Assembly (NCBI GenBank): GCA_964019135.1
Contig: OZ025255.1
Span: 20,995,708 to 21,059,707, forward strand
Reading direction: 5' to 3'
From: Arenicola marina
Taxonomy: Eukaryota; Annelida; Polychaeta; Arenicolidae
DNA length: 64,000 nt
The notes under the pieces are model-generated. The model worked only from the letters and a program-made list of their open reading frames with translations. It was not told the DNA's origin and did no database searches. This document shows, one piece after another, positions 12,632 to 24,064 of the stretch. Made by a program: the position numbers and the translations under genes. How positions within the stretch are numbered: the first letter of the stretch is position 1; every line of letters starts with the position of its first letter.

Positions 12632-14333
12632 TCCGCGGATTCCGTAATGATTTTTTTTTGATTAATATGTCATGATCAATAGTGTCGAAAGCCTTAGAAA
12701 GATCAAGGAAAATACTAACGGGAAGTTGGTTTTGATCCATTGATATAAGGACACGATCTACAACCTCTAATACAGCTAGGTCAGTCGAATGTTTGGAGCG
12801 AAATCCGTATTGACTATTTCTAAACAGTTTATTTATGTCAAAGTAACTGTAGAGTTGGTTAGCAATTATTTTCTCAAAAACCTTAGACATGGCCGGCAAA
12901 ATTGATATTGGACGATAGTTGCTAATATCATTTTCATTACCCTTCTTATAAACTGGTAGAACTTTGGCAATTTTCAGTTTAGACGGAAAGATGCCTGTTG
13001 CCAGTGATTGATTCACAATAAAGGTCAGGGCTACAGAGATTTCATCTTTAATCAATTTTAGAAGGTTAACAGAAAGAGAATCGACGCCTTTACTGTGCTT
13101 AGGCTTAAGATTATTTATAACATCGATCACAGTGTTTGTGGAAACGAATGTAAAGTTAAACTCGGTATTAGGCTTGCCTTTAAGATAGTCTTCAAATCGA
13201 CGAGAAGTTGTTTTTAAATTTGCCTTTGCAAGCTCTTGACCAGCCGTAGCAAAAAACGAATTAAATTTCTCACAAATTGTTAAGCGATCAGTGATTTCGT
13301 AACCATCAAATTGTATAGACTTAGGGGAGGTCCTTTTATCGTTTGAAAGTTTGAGTAAATCTTTCAGGGCACCCCAGGTCCTCTTTATATCATTTTTGCA
13401 GCTAAGGAATCGACCATTATAATAATCACGCGTTGCTAAATAAATATTTCGTTTTAGGATACGATTATACGTTTTTAGATTAGTTCTATGAGTCTCATAT
13501 AATGGAGAATCTGGCGGCGTTCCTCTTAGTATTTTATACTGTTTATCTCGGAACTTGATCGATTTCATAATACCCTTAGTTATCCAAGGATTTGATTTGT
13601 GCTTGAATTTTTTGAACTTAACTAGCTTAGAAGGAATATGTTTTTCTCTAGCACGAAGGACGGACTTTTCTAATACTTCGTAATTCACATTTGGGTCAGA
13701 TGAAATGTCATTATTTAGCATGTTTTCGATTTCCATAGATTCTACTTCTTTTTTGAAGTTTGAAACTGAAACCGGGTCTTGGCAAACAAATTTGACCATT
13801 TTCCTGCCAACTGGACGGGAGTGTTCATATTTTACACACAAGAAGTAGGGCAGGTGATCCAACATGGAGTTTATAATGACACCCGCCGGTGACTCTGTTA
13901 AGTTGTCACAGATATTGCAATAAAAATTATCAATCAAAGTAGCACGTAATCTGGACAGTCTGGTTGGCAATGTAATTTTGGGAAAGAACCCACATGCTAA
14001 CACGGCGTCAAAAAATTCCGCCACAGATTGTTTTTCATTAATTCTAAGAAGATCTATGTTATAATCACCAGAGATAACAACAAGCTTATTTGTACGATTA
14101 AAATATGTAAGCGTGTTAGACATTTGTTCAGAGAAAGTCTTATAGCTCTCCACTAATTCTAGCGGGGGCCTGTAGATATTTCCAATAACAATATTCTTAC
14201 TCACGGAAGCAGTTTTCACCTCAATAAATTGGTGGGAATATATATTGGTATAGATTAGACTCAAGAAAGTGTTGGTATATATATATATTGAAAGCATTGG
14301 TATGTACACTAGGAGACTTCTACGAAACAACAT
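12594..14333 (-). CDS. Endonuclease C-half and reverse transcriptase N-half (LINE ORF2, part 1)
   Basis: The protein starts within the endonuclease fold: the GNIYRPP, SGDYNIDLL and MLDHLP motifs correspond to the conserved YRPP, GDFN and SDH signatures of APE-type endonucleases. A linker with a KSNPWITKGI motif follows, then the first RT motifs: KVLPVYKKG, NYRPISILP, YGFRSKHST and FLDLSKAFDTIDH, which holds the first catalytic aspartate. The frame is lost in a run of eight T (plus strand) at about 12650-12657 and carries a spurious tail to 12594. The first methionine used by the open frame lies in junction sequence and is not a real start. Confidence 0.85.
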   Translation of the reverse strand: MLFRRSLLVYIPMLSIYIYTNTFLSLIYTNIYSHQFIEVKTASVSKNIVIGNIYRPPLELVESYKTFSEQMSNTLTYFNRTNKLVVISGDYNIDLLRINEKQSVAEFFDAVLACGFFPKITLPTRLSRLRATLIDNFYCNICDNLTESPAGVIINSMLDHLPYFLCVKYEHSRPVGRKMVKFVCQDPVSVSNFKKEVESMEIENMLNNDISSDPNVNYEVLEKSVLRAREKHIPSKLVKFKKFKHKSNPWITKGIMKSIKFRDKQYKILRGTPPDSPLYETHRTNLKTYNRILKRNIYLATRDYYNGRFLSCKNDIKRTWGALKDLLKLSNDKRTSPKSIQFDGYEITDRLTICEKFNSFFATAGQELAKANLKTTSRRFEDYLKGKPNTEFNFTFVSTNTVIDVINNLKPKHSKGVDSLSVNLLKLIKDEISVALTFIVNQSLATGIFPSKLKIAKVLPVYKKGNENDISNYRPISILPAMSKVFEKIIANQLYSYFDINKLFRNSQYGFRSKHSTDLAVLEVVDRVLISMDQNQLPVSIFLDLSKAFDTIDHDILIKKKSLRNPRNGPEFAGELFNK

Positions 14334-14340
14334 GCAATTT

Positions 14341-16640
14341 TAATAAATATTTAGATTAATCTAGAAAAAATCACTGACACACAAATCGGCACTGCTTTCC
14401 ACCTCAATCCACTGGGGGGCCAAAAGGGACAAAAGCTGAGGGGTCACTGAGGCCTTGACAATGACAACCAGGTATCTGAACCCCAATTTTTCAGGAAAAG
14501 ATACATGGGCCTCATGAACCTTCACAGCAAACCAGGGCCAGGATTCCAGAGCATACTCAGCTGAGTCATGTGAAATACATGTCAAATAAAGCAAAGCGTA
14601 ACTTGGCATCCTTCCAGAAGAGCTGGCAACTGATATTACTGAAGACATTCTCCACAAAATTCTAAAAAAGGGACTACAGCTATAACTACCGGTAATACAA
14701 ATATCTGTAACGTTGTCAGTGTAACAACATTGTAGAAAGCAAAAATCACAGGAGAATTTAAATATTTAAGGCAACCCAGCCTGCTCCAATGACTTGCTGT
14801 GTATGGTGTGGCATATAGATCTATATAGGCAGTTCTATAGTGCCAGACAACTAATTAAAACATATTGTGAATTTAAGAATAACTGCATGGTGCTTTATGA
14901 CAGTAGCAGCCAAAATTCTTTTCTACCAGCGCTGCTTGCCTAGCATTTCTGATATATGATATATATGCATGCAATATGAAGAAATAACATTACATTTTTC
15001 ACCGTCCCCCTTTGCTTTACATATAAGCCTTGTAAATGAACAGTATCAGTACTCATTATCATTTAAAATTGAAACAACTGAATTTTTAGTTGCCATATCA
15101 AGTAACTACCTGACCAAAATTTCACCCACAAATTACCTTGCATGATGTTACCTCCCTTGTGGATAAGGGCCCATTACCATCTTTAGGGTTCAGGCGTAGG
15201 GTGTAGATTGCGCTCGGTGTCGGGTTGGGGTCAGGGTTAGGTACCCTCTTCTTCACCCGCCGCCTCACCTGCATTTCGGGTAACGGCCGCCCGCTGTGTC
15301 AATGCCACATCAGTACTATCCTTAAGGTTTAGGTACAGGGGGTAGATTGCGGGGTTTCGTTAAATTGTATATTTCACTATTTCGCTGCAGATAATATATT
15401 ATAACTTGATTACTACTTTTTGTACTATTTTGGTTCTCCAATAACAACCAATATTTATAGATGGAATATGTTATGCAATAGTCACACAATAAACTGAATG
15501 ACTGACTTATTCTGAGTGAACCCAAATATAAATTTTGCTTCAATGTTTTCGATATTTAAAACATCATTACACATATTGGGCTCCTGTTTGTTTCATGTGA
15601 ACAGGTTAGAACCATATGTCAGATAGCCACTCGAAACACTTTAAATGAAACTCTGCGATGAAAGGGTCACTAATACCTAAGATTCGATTCCTGTCGAAGC
15701 TAGAAAAATCATGGTCAGGCATCTGCAGATAATCCCGCCATCTTCGTCCAGAACTGGATTAATGAATTTCTAATCAATAGAATAACGATAGAATTTCCTA
15801 GTTTTGTAATATCGGTTGCGACTGCAAGTCCTGTGTTAGAGATAATACGCTATTTAATGCTTTCATCAATGGTTTGAGTGCTTCCTTGTGTACTTGTGCG
15901 TCGACTGTATAGTGGTCCGATTTATCCGACAAGATACTAAATAATCCTGTTCCTTAAAGCACCCATCCCGCGAAAGGACATCCTTAACAAAATTGATACC
16001 TGGTGATATCCATCGTTTGCTTGGTAAACAGCGTTTCCTCTTACGATTAGGTTTCCTAGTATCTTCATATGTTAAAACCGGTTTCCCTACAAAACCGAAT
16101 TTCTTAACATTTCCATATTAGTTGGCTTAATATGATTCTTTGCCTTATTATACGCCATGCTTATAAAACGTCGGAACATGATTCAGATAGGGGAACTCTT
16201 CGTTGTGGAGGTTTATATCACTGAGCAACAGTGTGGGGTATACGGTCAGGTATCTGTTTGGAAAACGCGCTCAGTCACAGATCGCCAGTTGCCTTGAAAT
16301 CTATGATGCCTTAAAGTTTTCAACTTAGTGGCAAACGTCATCAGTTTGTGTGCTTCGCGATGCTTTGTTATAAGTAGCATTGCCGCGACAGAGTTCTGTG
16401 GTGTCCCGGGATAGACACGTTTGCCATATCACAGCCGAGACAGCCATGTTTATTAGGTTTCTGAATTATAGAATGAAACAATCGAGTTTTCTGCACATTG
16501 TGATATATATGTCACCTGGGCTTAGTTTTGGCGGGAAGGATCTCGATATGCGACTTTAATAGCCGGAAATCTTGATTGCACATCGACCATTTCAAAATCT
16601 CCTTTGGCTTTCGGTCCATTCAGTGTGCGCCTGTTTACTC
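14341..16640. other. Intergenic DNA, no confident gene
   Basis: A 98-codon open frame at 14361-14657 (-) has protein-like composition (YALESWPWFAVKVHEAH) but no family I recognise; it could be an exon fragment. Two related short blocks with AGG(C/G)GTAGATTGCG-like words occur at about 15185 and 15325, separated by about 140 bases. The remainder is featureless AT-rich DNA. Confidence 0.35.
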
Positions 16641-16649
16641 GATCAGGTT

Positions 16650-17120
16650 ATTAGCCAGAGACCCGCCTGCCCGCCGGATGGGCGGGCAGTTTTAATTTTA
16701 GCGGGCAGATTTACAGTTTGGCGGGCACTGTTTACCCGCCCGAAAAATGGTCTTTTGGTCAGGAGGTTTAGAAGCTAATCATGACCAGGGGCGGATCTAG
16801 GGGGGGGGGGGGGGTTAGGCGGGTTTCACCCCCCCCCTTGGGAACCAGAACATACAACATACATGTTAAAGTCCCAAGTGGTCAGAGAGCAACCCCCCCC
16901 CTTGGGAAACTGAACATACACTGTTAAAGTCGGGTTCTCTAAGCCCCCCCACCGGTCGCCAGTTTTCAGAGTACAGAGCAACCCCCCCCCCCCCGGTCAC
17001 AAGTCTTCAGAGAGCAACCCCCCTCCCTTGGCAAATTCCTAGATCCGCCCCTGATGACGCATGAACACTTTCTTCTACCAGCCACAATGTTGGCTGGCAA
17101 AAAACAATTCTTGCTAAGAC
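16650..17120 (+). repeat. Dispersed repeat, copy B, split by a MITE
   Basis: Homologous in blocks to 10155-10270 and 10395-10445. The shared words TTTTGGTC and AGGTTTAGAAG end just before the MITE at 16786, and the GCTGGCAAAA block resumes just after it. It also contains runs of the pentamer GCGGGCA. Confidence 0.5.
16786..17053. mobile_element. hAT-like MITE, copy 1
   Basis: A 268-bp non-coding element bounded by inverted CAGGGGCGGATCTAGG / CCTAGATCCGCCCCTG. Flanks repeat ATGAC (16781-16785 and 17054-17058), a 5-bp direct repeat. The interior is a series of G and C runs alternating with short GTTTTCAGAGAGCAACC-like words. The CAGGGGCG start is typical of hAT superfamily termini, whose usual duplication is 8 bp, so the 5-bp match here may be a decayed or shortened one. 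Confidence 0.75.
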
Positions 17121-17247
17121 CCTGTACTCGATCCACCCCTTTCCAAACAAAAGTGAAAAACATCACCTCAATTGCCTTGCTTATATCTTTTGAGCATCCT
17201 AGGACTGTCGTTGGATAGGTTATCACTGGTAGAGCTAGAGTCTTCAC
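17090..17247 (-). pseudogene. Fragment of L1-like reverse transcriptase C-region
   Basis: The minus-strand peptide includes KTLALPVITYPTTVL, then SKDISKAIEVMFFTFVWKG. This matches the general pattern in L1/Tx1-type ORF2 after the RT core (LP...YP...FFW.G). It is very short and its ends merge into other repeats. Confidence 0.45.
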
Positions 17248-17249
17248 AA

Positions 17250-17685
17250 TATTAATCCTCCCTAATTAATATGCCAATTCGTAATTCCTTGCTTTAGGTT
17301 GATAGGTTTGCCTCGGGATTGACCCCTCACCCCACCTTCGCCTCCATTCCTCCACGCCACCGATGTTGGTCCTGCCCCTCCCCCCCCCCACCACCACTCC
17401 AACCCTCTTCTCCCACACACCTGGCCATAGTCATGCGTGTTTCTCTAGCCTAAGGGCGTGTTCGATTTACCTGAAACCGGCGGGAAACCGAACTCGTTTT
17501 TGAAACCGGTTTCAACGGTTTTCCCACATAAAAGCGAACGCATGGTTCAATTTGTTTACAGTTTCAGCATGTATTTTGGCAATGACCATGTGCTTATGAA
17601 GTTATGCCAGCATAAATATGCCGTCTGTTTCATTTTCTGCCCTAGATTGGACTGTCCGTGGACAAATTAGTGTCATACTTTTGTC
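17250..17685. other. Spacer, no gene
   Basis: C-rich tracts at about 17376-17392. No family recognised. Confidence 0.4.
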
Positions 17686-17689
17686 TTCG

Positions 17690-17827
17690 CCCCGCTCTGG
17701 CCATATCTGTGAGGTCGCAGTATAAAGATCCCATGTTTTTCGCAAACAGAAGGGGGTTACCCGCCGGAGACATGGCTCCACTCTCCCTTCCTGGTTCAAG
17801 CGTCTTGAATAAACAACCAACCAACCA
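17690..17827 (+). mobile_element. tRNA-derived SINE, 5'-truncated copy
   Basis: Matches the 3' body of the full SINE at 25962: GAGGTCGCAG, TAAAGATCCCATG, GGGGGTTACCC, then ACATGGCTCCACTCTCCC and a tail of (AACC)n at 17811-17827. It lacks the tRNA-like head. Confidence 0.7.
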
Positions 17828-17839
17828 GCTAGGAGAGTC

Positions 17840-18746
17840 ACGTCACGTCACGAAAGAAAAGAAAAGAAAGAAAGCCCCGCTTTCAGACAGGGCCGCCTTG
17901 AGTCAATATTCTGTACACCAATATGGCTTCCTGGTTAACTGCGGGGTGGATGCGGGGAAGGGGGGGGGGGGGGGGAGCACATCCTCACGTTACGGGATTG
18001 CGTATCTTCTATACGCTCGAGCGCCCCGGGTGCAGACTGTACCTCAAGACTGGTGGGCGACCAGGTAGTTTACCAGCTTACTATGGTCTGGCCGGCTTCA
18101 TGAACCACTCCATACTCCCGCACTTGACTAGGTGAAGAGACGCCACGTGCACGTTTCACATTAGGCTCCAAACCAGTTTCTTGCCGATATCAGGTAAGAT
18201 TATAACATTGTTATACATTATGGCGTTATTAGTGCAACAATGATATATCCTTGTTACTAAAATTTGTCGCCTGGAACCTGCACAAAAACTGTGCAATCAA
18301 ACAGTGGAATACACACAAATCTGTGACGTCGTACACATAGCTTCCAACTGAAAAAAATCTTTTTTACTTTTTGTCATATTTACCATTCCATGTAAAGTGT
18401 TGCAGCTCTGTTAAATGTGAATACTAAACTTTCATCGTAGCATGTTATGGGGGTCGGAACACAATCTAAGTTCAGAGAACATGGACCTAAAGAGGGGAGC
18501 TCTCAGATCAGACTTCAAAAAAATCAAAGATCAGAGTTCACGTAATTCCAGGATGAACGTCATCCACAAATATTATGTATCGGCATCGGAGGAATTATCC
18601 TTTGCTTAAAGTTTCATATCGAGCTGTTTTGCTATTGATCAAGAGTTCCCTACGCGAGATAACTTCCAGTTATAACGTAAGGCGGTGCCACTTGCTCCGG
18701 CAAAATGGCGCTGCTCGACATTGATGGGGTCTGGTGCGGCATGAAG
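17840..18746. other. Spacer with short simple repeats
   Basis: Begins with GTCAC and GAAAA simple repeats. A G-run of 15 lies near 17960-17974. No gene seen. Confidence 0.4.
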
Positions 18747-19575
18747 TAGGGTAGAGTGGGGCAAAACGCCTACCTTAAGCAAGATGCGCCATATTTATTT
18801 TCAGTATGATACGAGCAAATCTAGATAACGTCAGAGACCTTCATCACGCATGGCTCTACGTTAATGATACATGGATTTCTTTGTAAATATTAGCCGTAAG
18901 GCGTGGAAAACGAAAAGATAAAATTCCATTTTGGGGCGTTTTGTACGGGTGTGGGGCAAAACGCCCTGTTTGTAAAGTCATGATATAGGTGAATAATATA
19001 TGTATGAGCAGCTTTAATCGCTTCCATTATGTTCTATTATATGATGAACATTAATAAAGTAGACGAATTTTCGATCTATGTGTTAAACAAGAAATATATT
19101 TTTAATGAGAGAATTGATAATGGGGCAAAACGCCTACCAATGGGGTAAAACGCCTACCCAATAATCTGGTAGGCGTTTTGCCCCAAAATGAAGTGGGCGT
19201 TTTACCCCATCAGACAACAGTATTGTTATTTTAGCCTAGCCCGCCTTTATGCAATTATTGCCCAAATTCACAGACACATCGTTACAGTTTATAATCTTGT
19301 TATTGTGACTGACCTGGTAATCAGACCTGAATCCTCATAAGTCAGCTATGGTGAGCCAATAATTCTAGAGCAATTTTACAAAAAAGGAGGTCAAAATGGG
19401 AAATTGTCAATGATATACTTATTTTTGCATACTCGACCCCACGCTTCCAGAAGACGTTCGCATATGATCACGTAACATGTATGCGTCACTCATAGTCTTC
19501 CGGAACATGCGCGTCTGGGTTATTTTGGGCATGGGCGTTTTACCCCACCTGGGCGTCTTGCCCCACCCTACCCTA
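18747..19575. mobile_element. Non-autonomous inverted-repeat DNA element built on a GGGGCAAAACGCC motif
   Basis: An 829-bp segment that starts TAGGGTAGAGTGGGGCAAAA and ends with the near-inverse CTTGCCCCACCCTACCCTA. The core motif (GGGGCAAAACGCC or its TAAAACGCC variant) occurs in both orientations throughout, including an internal hairpin at about 19120-19210. No coding capacity is apparent. The TA at both ends may be a TA duplication as in Tc1/mariner-type MITEs, but it may also belong to the terminus. Confidence 0.65.
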
Positions 19576-19799
19576 TGTTGCAAAAGTTGGCCACATAAAA
19601 TACGATAGGGCGCAAATTTCTTCATAATATCGCCAGACCCCTCAATTCAGAAAATGTTAACAATCTGTCCCAAAACCCTACCCTAGTTGCTGAGTCGTGT
19701 AGATAAGTGGAGCACCATAGCCGTGCTGACTGCTTTTTGCCTATGTCGAGTTATCACCCTGTACAAAACAGTGGCCAGGGTGATTTAGCACTAGAGACA

Positions 19800-21290
19800 T
19801 TTATGAGCCTGTAGCTGTGGTCAGGGCTGGTTAGACTTGTCTGCTGGCTCTGGGTGCGAGGATGAGCCTGTAGCTCTGGTCAGGGCTGGTACGACTTGTC
19901 TGCTGGCTCTGGGTGCGAGGATGGGCCTGTAGCTCTGGTCAGGGCTGGTACGACTTGTCTGCTGGCTCTGGGTGCGAGGATGAGCCTGTAGCTATGGTCA
20001 GGGCTGGTACGACTTGTCTGCTAGCTCTGGGTGCGAGGATGAGCCTGTAGCTGTGGTCAAGGCTGGTGCGACTTGTCTGCTAGCTCTGGGTGCGAGGATG
20101 GGCCTGTAGCTGTGGTCAGGGCTGGTACGACTTGTCTGCTAGCTCTGGGTGCGAGAATGAGCCTGTAGCTGTGGTCAAGGCTGGTGCGACTTGTCTGCTA
20201 GCTCTGGGTGCGAGGATTGGCTTGTAGCTGTGGTCAGGGCTGGTACGACTTGTCTGCTAGCTCTGGGTGCGAGGATGAGCCTGTAGCTGTGGTCATGACT
20301 GGTACGACTTGTCTGCTAGCTCTGGGTGCGAGGATGAGCCTGTAGCTGTGGTCAGGGCTGGTACGACTTGTCTGTTGGCTCTTGGTGCGAGGATGGGCCT
20401 GTGGCTGTGGTCAGGGCTGGTACGATATGTCTGTTGGCTCTGGGTGCGAGGATGGGCCTGTGGCTGTGGTCAGGGCTAGTACGATTTGTCTGCTAGCTCT
20501 GGGTGCGAGGATGAGCCTGTAGCTGTGGTCAGGGCTGGTACGACTTGTCTGCTAGCTCTGGGTGCGAGGATGAGCCTGTAGCTCTGGTCAGGGCTGGTAC
20601 GACATGTCTGCTAGCTCTGGGTGCGAGGATGAGCCTGTAGCTGTGGTCAGGGCTGGTACGACTTGTCTGCTAGCTCTGGGTGCGAGGATGAGCCTGTAGC
20701 TCTGGTCAGGGCTGGTACGACATGTCTGCTAGCTCTGGGTGCGAGGATGGGCCTGTGGCTGTGGTCAGGGCTGGTACGATATGTCTGTTGGCTCTGGGTG
20801 CGAGGATGGGCCTGCGGCTGTGGTCAGGGCTGGTACGATATGTCTGTTGGCTCTGGGTGCGAGGATGGGCCTGTGGCTGTGGTCAGGGCTGGTACGATAT
20901 GTCTACTAGCTCTGGGTGCGAGTATGAACCTGTAGCTGTGGTCAGGGCTGGTACGACTTGTCTGCTAGCTCTGGGTGCGAGGATGAGCCTGTAGCTCTGG
21001 TCAGGGCTGGTACGACATGTCTGCTAGCTCTGGGTGCGAGGATGAGCCTGTAGCTGTGGTCAGGGCTGGTACGACATGTCTGCTGGCTCTGGGTGCGAGG
21101 ATGGGCCTGCGGCTGTGGTCAGGGCTGGTACGATATGTCTGCTAGCTCTGGGTGCGAGGATGGGCCTGTGGCTGTGGTCAGGGCTGGTACGATATGTCTG
21201 TTGGCTCTGGGTGCGAGGATGGGCCTGTGGCTGTGGTCAGGGCTGGTACGATATGTCTGCTAGCTCTGGGTGCGAGTATGAACCACGCAT
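19800..21290 (+). repeat. 59-bp minisatellite, about 25 copies
   Basis: Tandem units beginning GATGAGCCTGTAGCTSTGGT and continuing through CAGGGCTGGTACGA and CTCTGGGTGCGAG. The period is 59 bp (for example 19861 to 19920). Copies differ by a few substitutions in subgroups: CTGTAGCTGTGG versus CTGTGGCTGTGG, and CGACTTGTC versus CGATATGTC. Since 59 is not a multiple of 3, open frames through it are accidental. Confidence 0.93.
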
Positions 21291-21299
21291 GTACAATGA

Positions 21300-21600
21300 A
21301 TTTATGAGCGATATATCGCTTTACTTCGGGTGGGGACTTCCTAGCCAGGATGACAGATCCACAGGGCGTGGGTTGACGCTATTGCTCCTGCCTTTCGGAC
21401 ATGTTTCATCCAACCCAAATTCTTTGTCCCGGAAGGTTTTTTTGTCCGCTTTAGCCTTCATGTGTACACATATAGAATAAACCTTCAACTTTTCATTTCA
21501 CCGGGAAATAGATCTGAAATGAATATTTGCAGATATATAGGCCCATCCTGCTTGAACAAACGGTGACAAGGAACCACCTTAATAACAAATTATTGTAGTG
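21300..21600. other. Spacer after the minisatellite, no gene
   Basis: Unique sequence up to the SINE fragment. Nothing recognised. Confidence 0.4.
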
Positions 21601-21603
21601 TAC

Positions 21604-21770
21604 TCTGCCAGTGGCCGGTGTGGGGTTTGAATCCCACCTGTGGAAATGTCAATGTTTGTGTTGTAGAAAGATCCCATGACTTTTTCGCAAAGAGTAGGGG
21701 GCTCCTCATTTCCATTGTCGCGATAGGACATAGAGCCTTGGAACACGTTACTTTTATGACTCGCATGCGG
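21604..21770 (+). mobile_element. tRNA-derived SINE, diverged copy
   Basis: Retains a B-box-like GGTTTGAATCCC and body words AAAGATCCCATG, TTTTTCGCAAAGAGTAGGGG that match the copies at 17690 and 25962. The head and tail are not clearly preserved. Confidence 0.55.
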
Positions 21771-21798
21771 AAGTCAACATTTATAATAGATATTGTGA

Positions 21799-21960
21799 CA
21801 GGGGCGGATCTAGGGGGGGGGGGGGTACGGGGGTTGCACCCCCCCCCCCCTGGAAACCTGAACATACACTGTTAAAGTCGACTTCCCCGTGAACCCCCCC
21901 CCCCCGGGCGCAAGTTTTCAGAGAGCCCCCCCCCCCCCTTGGCAAATAGATCCGCCCCTG
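21799..21960. mobile_element. hAT-like MITE, copy 2
   Basis: A 162-bp element with CAGGGGCGGATCTAGG at the left and AGATCCGCCCCTG at the right. The flanks TATTGTGA (21791-21798) and AATTGTGA (21961-21968) form an 8-bp target duplication with one mismatch, as expected for hAT. The interior is long G and C runs with a GAACATACACTGTTAAAGTC word shared with copy 1. Confidence 0.82.
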
Positions 21961-21989
21961 AATTGTGACACGTATAAGATATTGATATA

Positions 21990-22085
21990 GGTATTGCTAA
22001 CTCGCATTGGGTAGGATATTGCTAACTCGCATTGGGTAGGATATTGCTAACTCGCATTATACATTGCTAACTCGCAAGAGTTGAC
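21990..22085 (+). repeat. Short tandem repeat, about 4 copies of 24 bp
   Basis: Units of ATTGCTAACTCGCATTGGGT followed by AGGAT; the fourth copy is truncated before GAGTTG. Confidence 0.8.
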
Positions 22086-22336
22086 TACGTTGTTCGGAAT
22101 CTATTCGGGTCGAGACAATGAGTCAACGCTGTATACCTTTTTTCCTTTTTCGTTTGAAACGTGAGGAAAATATGATGTTTGCGCGTGGGTAATCCCCAGC
22201 AGCCAAGCCCGACCGAGTGATTGGCTGGGCCACTCTCCAACCAAGGGTGACCTCACCGGCTAGCGAGCGAGCGAAACCAGTGAGGGCGAGTTCTAAGCGA
22301 GGCAAGGCTGTTTATGGCGGGCCATCCTATCTTTTA

Positions 22337-22625
22337 TTCTCTAATTCTTGATATCAACAATTCAATTCTTGATATCAACAATTCAATTCTTGATATCAAC
22401 AATTCAATTCTTGATATCAACAATTCAATTCTTGATATCAAGAAATGACGCTGTTTATTCTTGATATCAAGATTTGAATTGTTGATATCAATTCTTGATA
22501 TCAACAATTCAATTCTTGATATCAAGAATTAGTGTACCATTTCTTGATATCAAGAAATCAATTCTTGATATCAACAATTCAATTCTTGATATCAAGAATT
22601 CAGCTGAATTCTTGATATCAAGAAT
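22337..22625. repeat. GATATC palindrome array, left arm
   Basis: Repeats of TTCTTGATATCAACAATTCAA and TTCTTGATATCAAGAATT. Each unit is itself nearly palindromic, so the array can fold at every scale. Spurious open frames on both strands result from the 21-base period. Confidence 0.9.
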
Positions 22626-22737
22626 TCGCATGAGTGCACACGGCCTTGATGAAAAAAACGAAGATTCCCTTGTATGGCGGGCCATAATATGAGGCGCCGT
22701 AGCGGTCAAAAGGTATGTGGAACAGAAAAAACAGCTT

Positions 22738-22930
22738 TGAACTGCGCTGGTGTAGGTTGAAACTGCGCGGGTGTGGGTTGAAACTGCGCGGGTGTAGGTT
22801 GAAACTGCGCGGGTGTAGGTTGGAACTGCGCGCGTGTAGGTTGAAACGGCGCGGGTGTAGGTTGAAACTGCGCTCGTGTAGGTTGAAATTGCGCGGTGTG
22901 TTGAAATTGCGCGAGTGTGCTGAAATGGAT
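22738..22930 (+). repeat. 21-bp minisatellite, left arm
   Basis: About nine copies of AACTGCGCGGGTGTAGGTTGA with substitutions. The inverted counterpart lies at about 23750-23970. Confidence 0.88.
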
Positions 22931-23749
22931 CAGAGCGACGCCTGGAGAGCAGTTTGGAATGTGTTAAGTAGATGACAGCGACATCTGTTTAACTTCTGTC
23001 GCAATTAGTGCCGGGTGGGGGGGGGGGCATTACCGTACTACAACCACCTTTGTACAGTAGTCGCTGCTAGTCGTTCTAAACAAGGCGTCCTAATTCAGCG
23101 GGCTCGGGGAAGAAAAAAAAATGCGAGGAAAGCAGGGCAGCACATACAGCCTAACTGTATGTAGTGTCCCCATCCCCGTGCAACTAGTATGCCGGCTTGG
23201 GCACTTAATCTGGGGCATGTTTTATCGATTCATATTACAAACTTGAGGTTCTGTTGTACAGTTTAGCCCCGGTGTGCACAAACGAGTGGCTTAGAGAACC
23301 AAATCTATCCTTCCTTTGAAACATACATACATACAGATACGCCATACCAGACACATATGCCATCACGAAACGGAGTTTACGCGCACATATTAATGTTCAT
23401 TATAAAACACTGCTTTCCTCTACAGTTGTATCGAGCTTGAACTTTTCGGGATAAGTAATGACAATATATACCTTGGCATAAACCGTGGATCCTGATTAGT
23501 CTGCTGCGGACTATGCCACCCTTTTCCAGCCTGGGAACAGAGCTGGCAGACAATGGGGGTTCTGTATGCGACAATTAGTAGCTTAATGGATGAAAGGCAC
23601 TATATGGCTTTGAAGTCGTGGCACCCCGCTGTGGCCACATGTCTGTCCATCCAGCACTATCCGGACGGGGAGAGTTACACGTGAGCCGTTTGACCTGGGA
23701 CCAGTTTTATATATAGATCTACATCATGTGCCGATCCCCTAGTACTTTC

Positions 23750-23970
23750 AACCTCCACTCGCGCAGTTCCAACACACTCGCACAGTTTCAACACACCCGC
23801 GCAGTTTCAACACACTCGCGCAGTTTTAACACACTCGCGCAGTTCCAACACACTCGCGCAGTTTCAACATACTTGCGCTCCATTTCACCCTACATTCGCG
23901 CAGTTTCAACACACACGCGCGCGGTTTCCACCTACACCCGTGCAGTTTCAACCTGCATGAGCGCAGTTTC
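23750..23970 (-). repeat. 21-bp minisatellite, right arm
   Basis: CGCGCAGTTTCAACACACT-type units, the inverse of the left-arm minisatellite, about ten copies. Confidence 0.86.
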
Positions 23971-24064
23971 AAGCTGCTTTTTCTGTTTCACATACCTTTT
24001 GACCGCTACGGCGCCTCATACGAAGGGACCGTTTCTTATTCGAGCATGCCCAGTCAAGCGAATT

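Larger units (their letters stand above)
11241..14340 (-). mobile_element. Non-LTR retrotransposon, CR1/L2/Jockey-like, 5' truncated
   Basis: A minus-strand element carrying the C-terminal half of an apurinic-type endonuclease, a complete reverse transcriptase and a 3' UTR of about 330 bases that ends in A/T-rich words (TTTATTTCATTTATTT on the plus strand). The 5' end stops inside the endonuclease, where a (TA)n run at about 14273-14290 replaces coding sequence. Such 5' truncation is usual for target-primed reverse transcription. I could not find a target-site duplication by eye. Confidence 0.85.

Noticed and set aside
20663..21480. Overlapping open frames of 90-134 codons
   Set aside because: They read through the 59-bp minisatellite in several frames and repeat the same peptide; no start context or family.
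22337..22625. CRISPR-like regular repeats
   Set aside because: Units are contiguous palindromes without unique spacers, and the context is eukaryotic.
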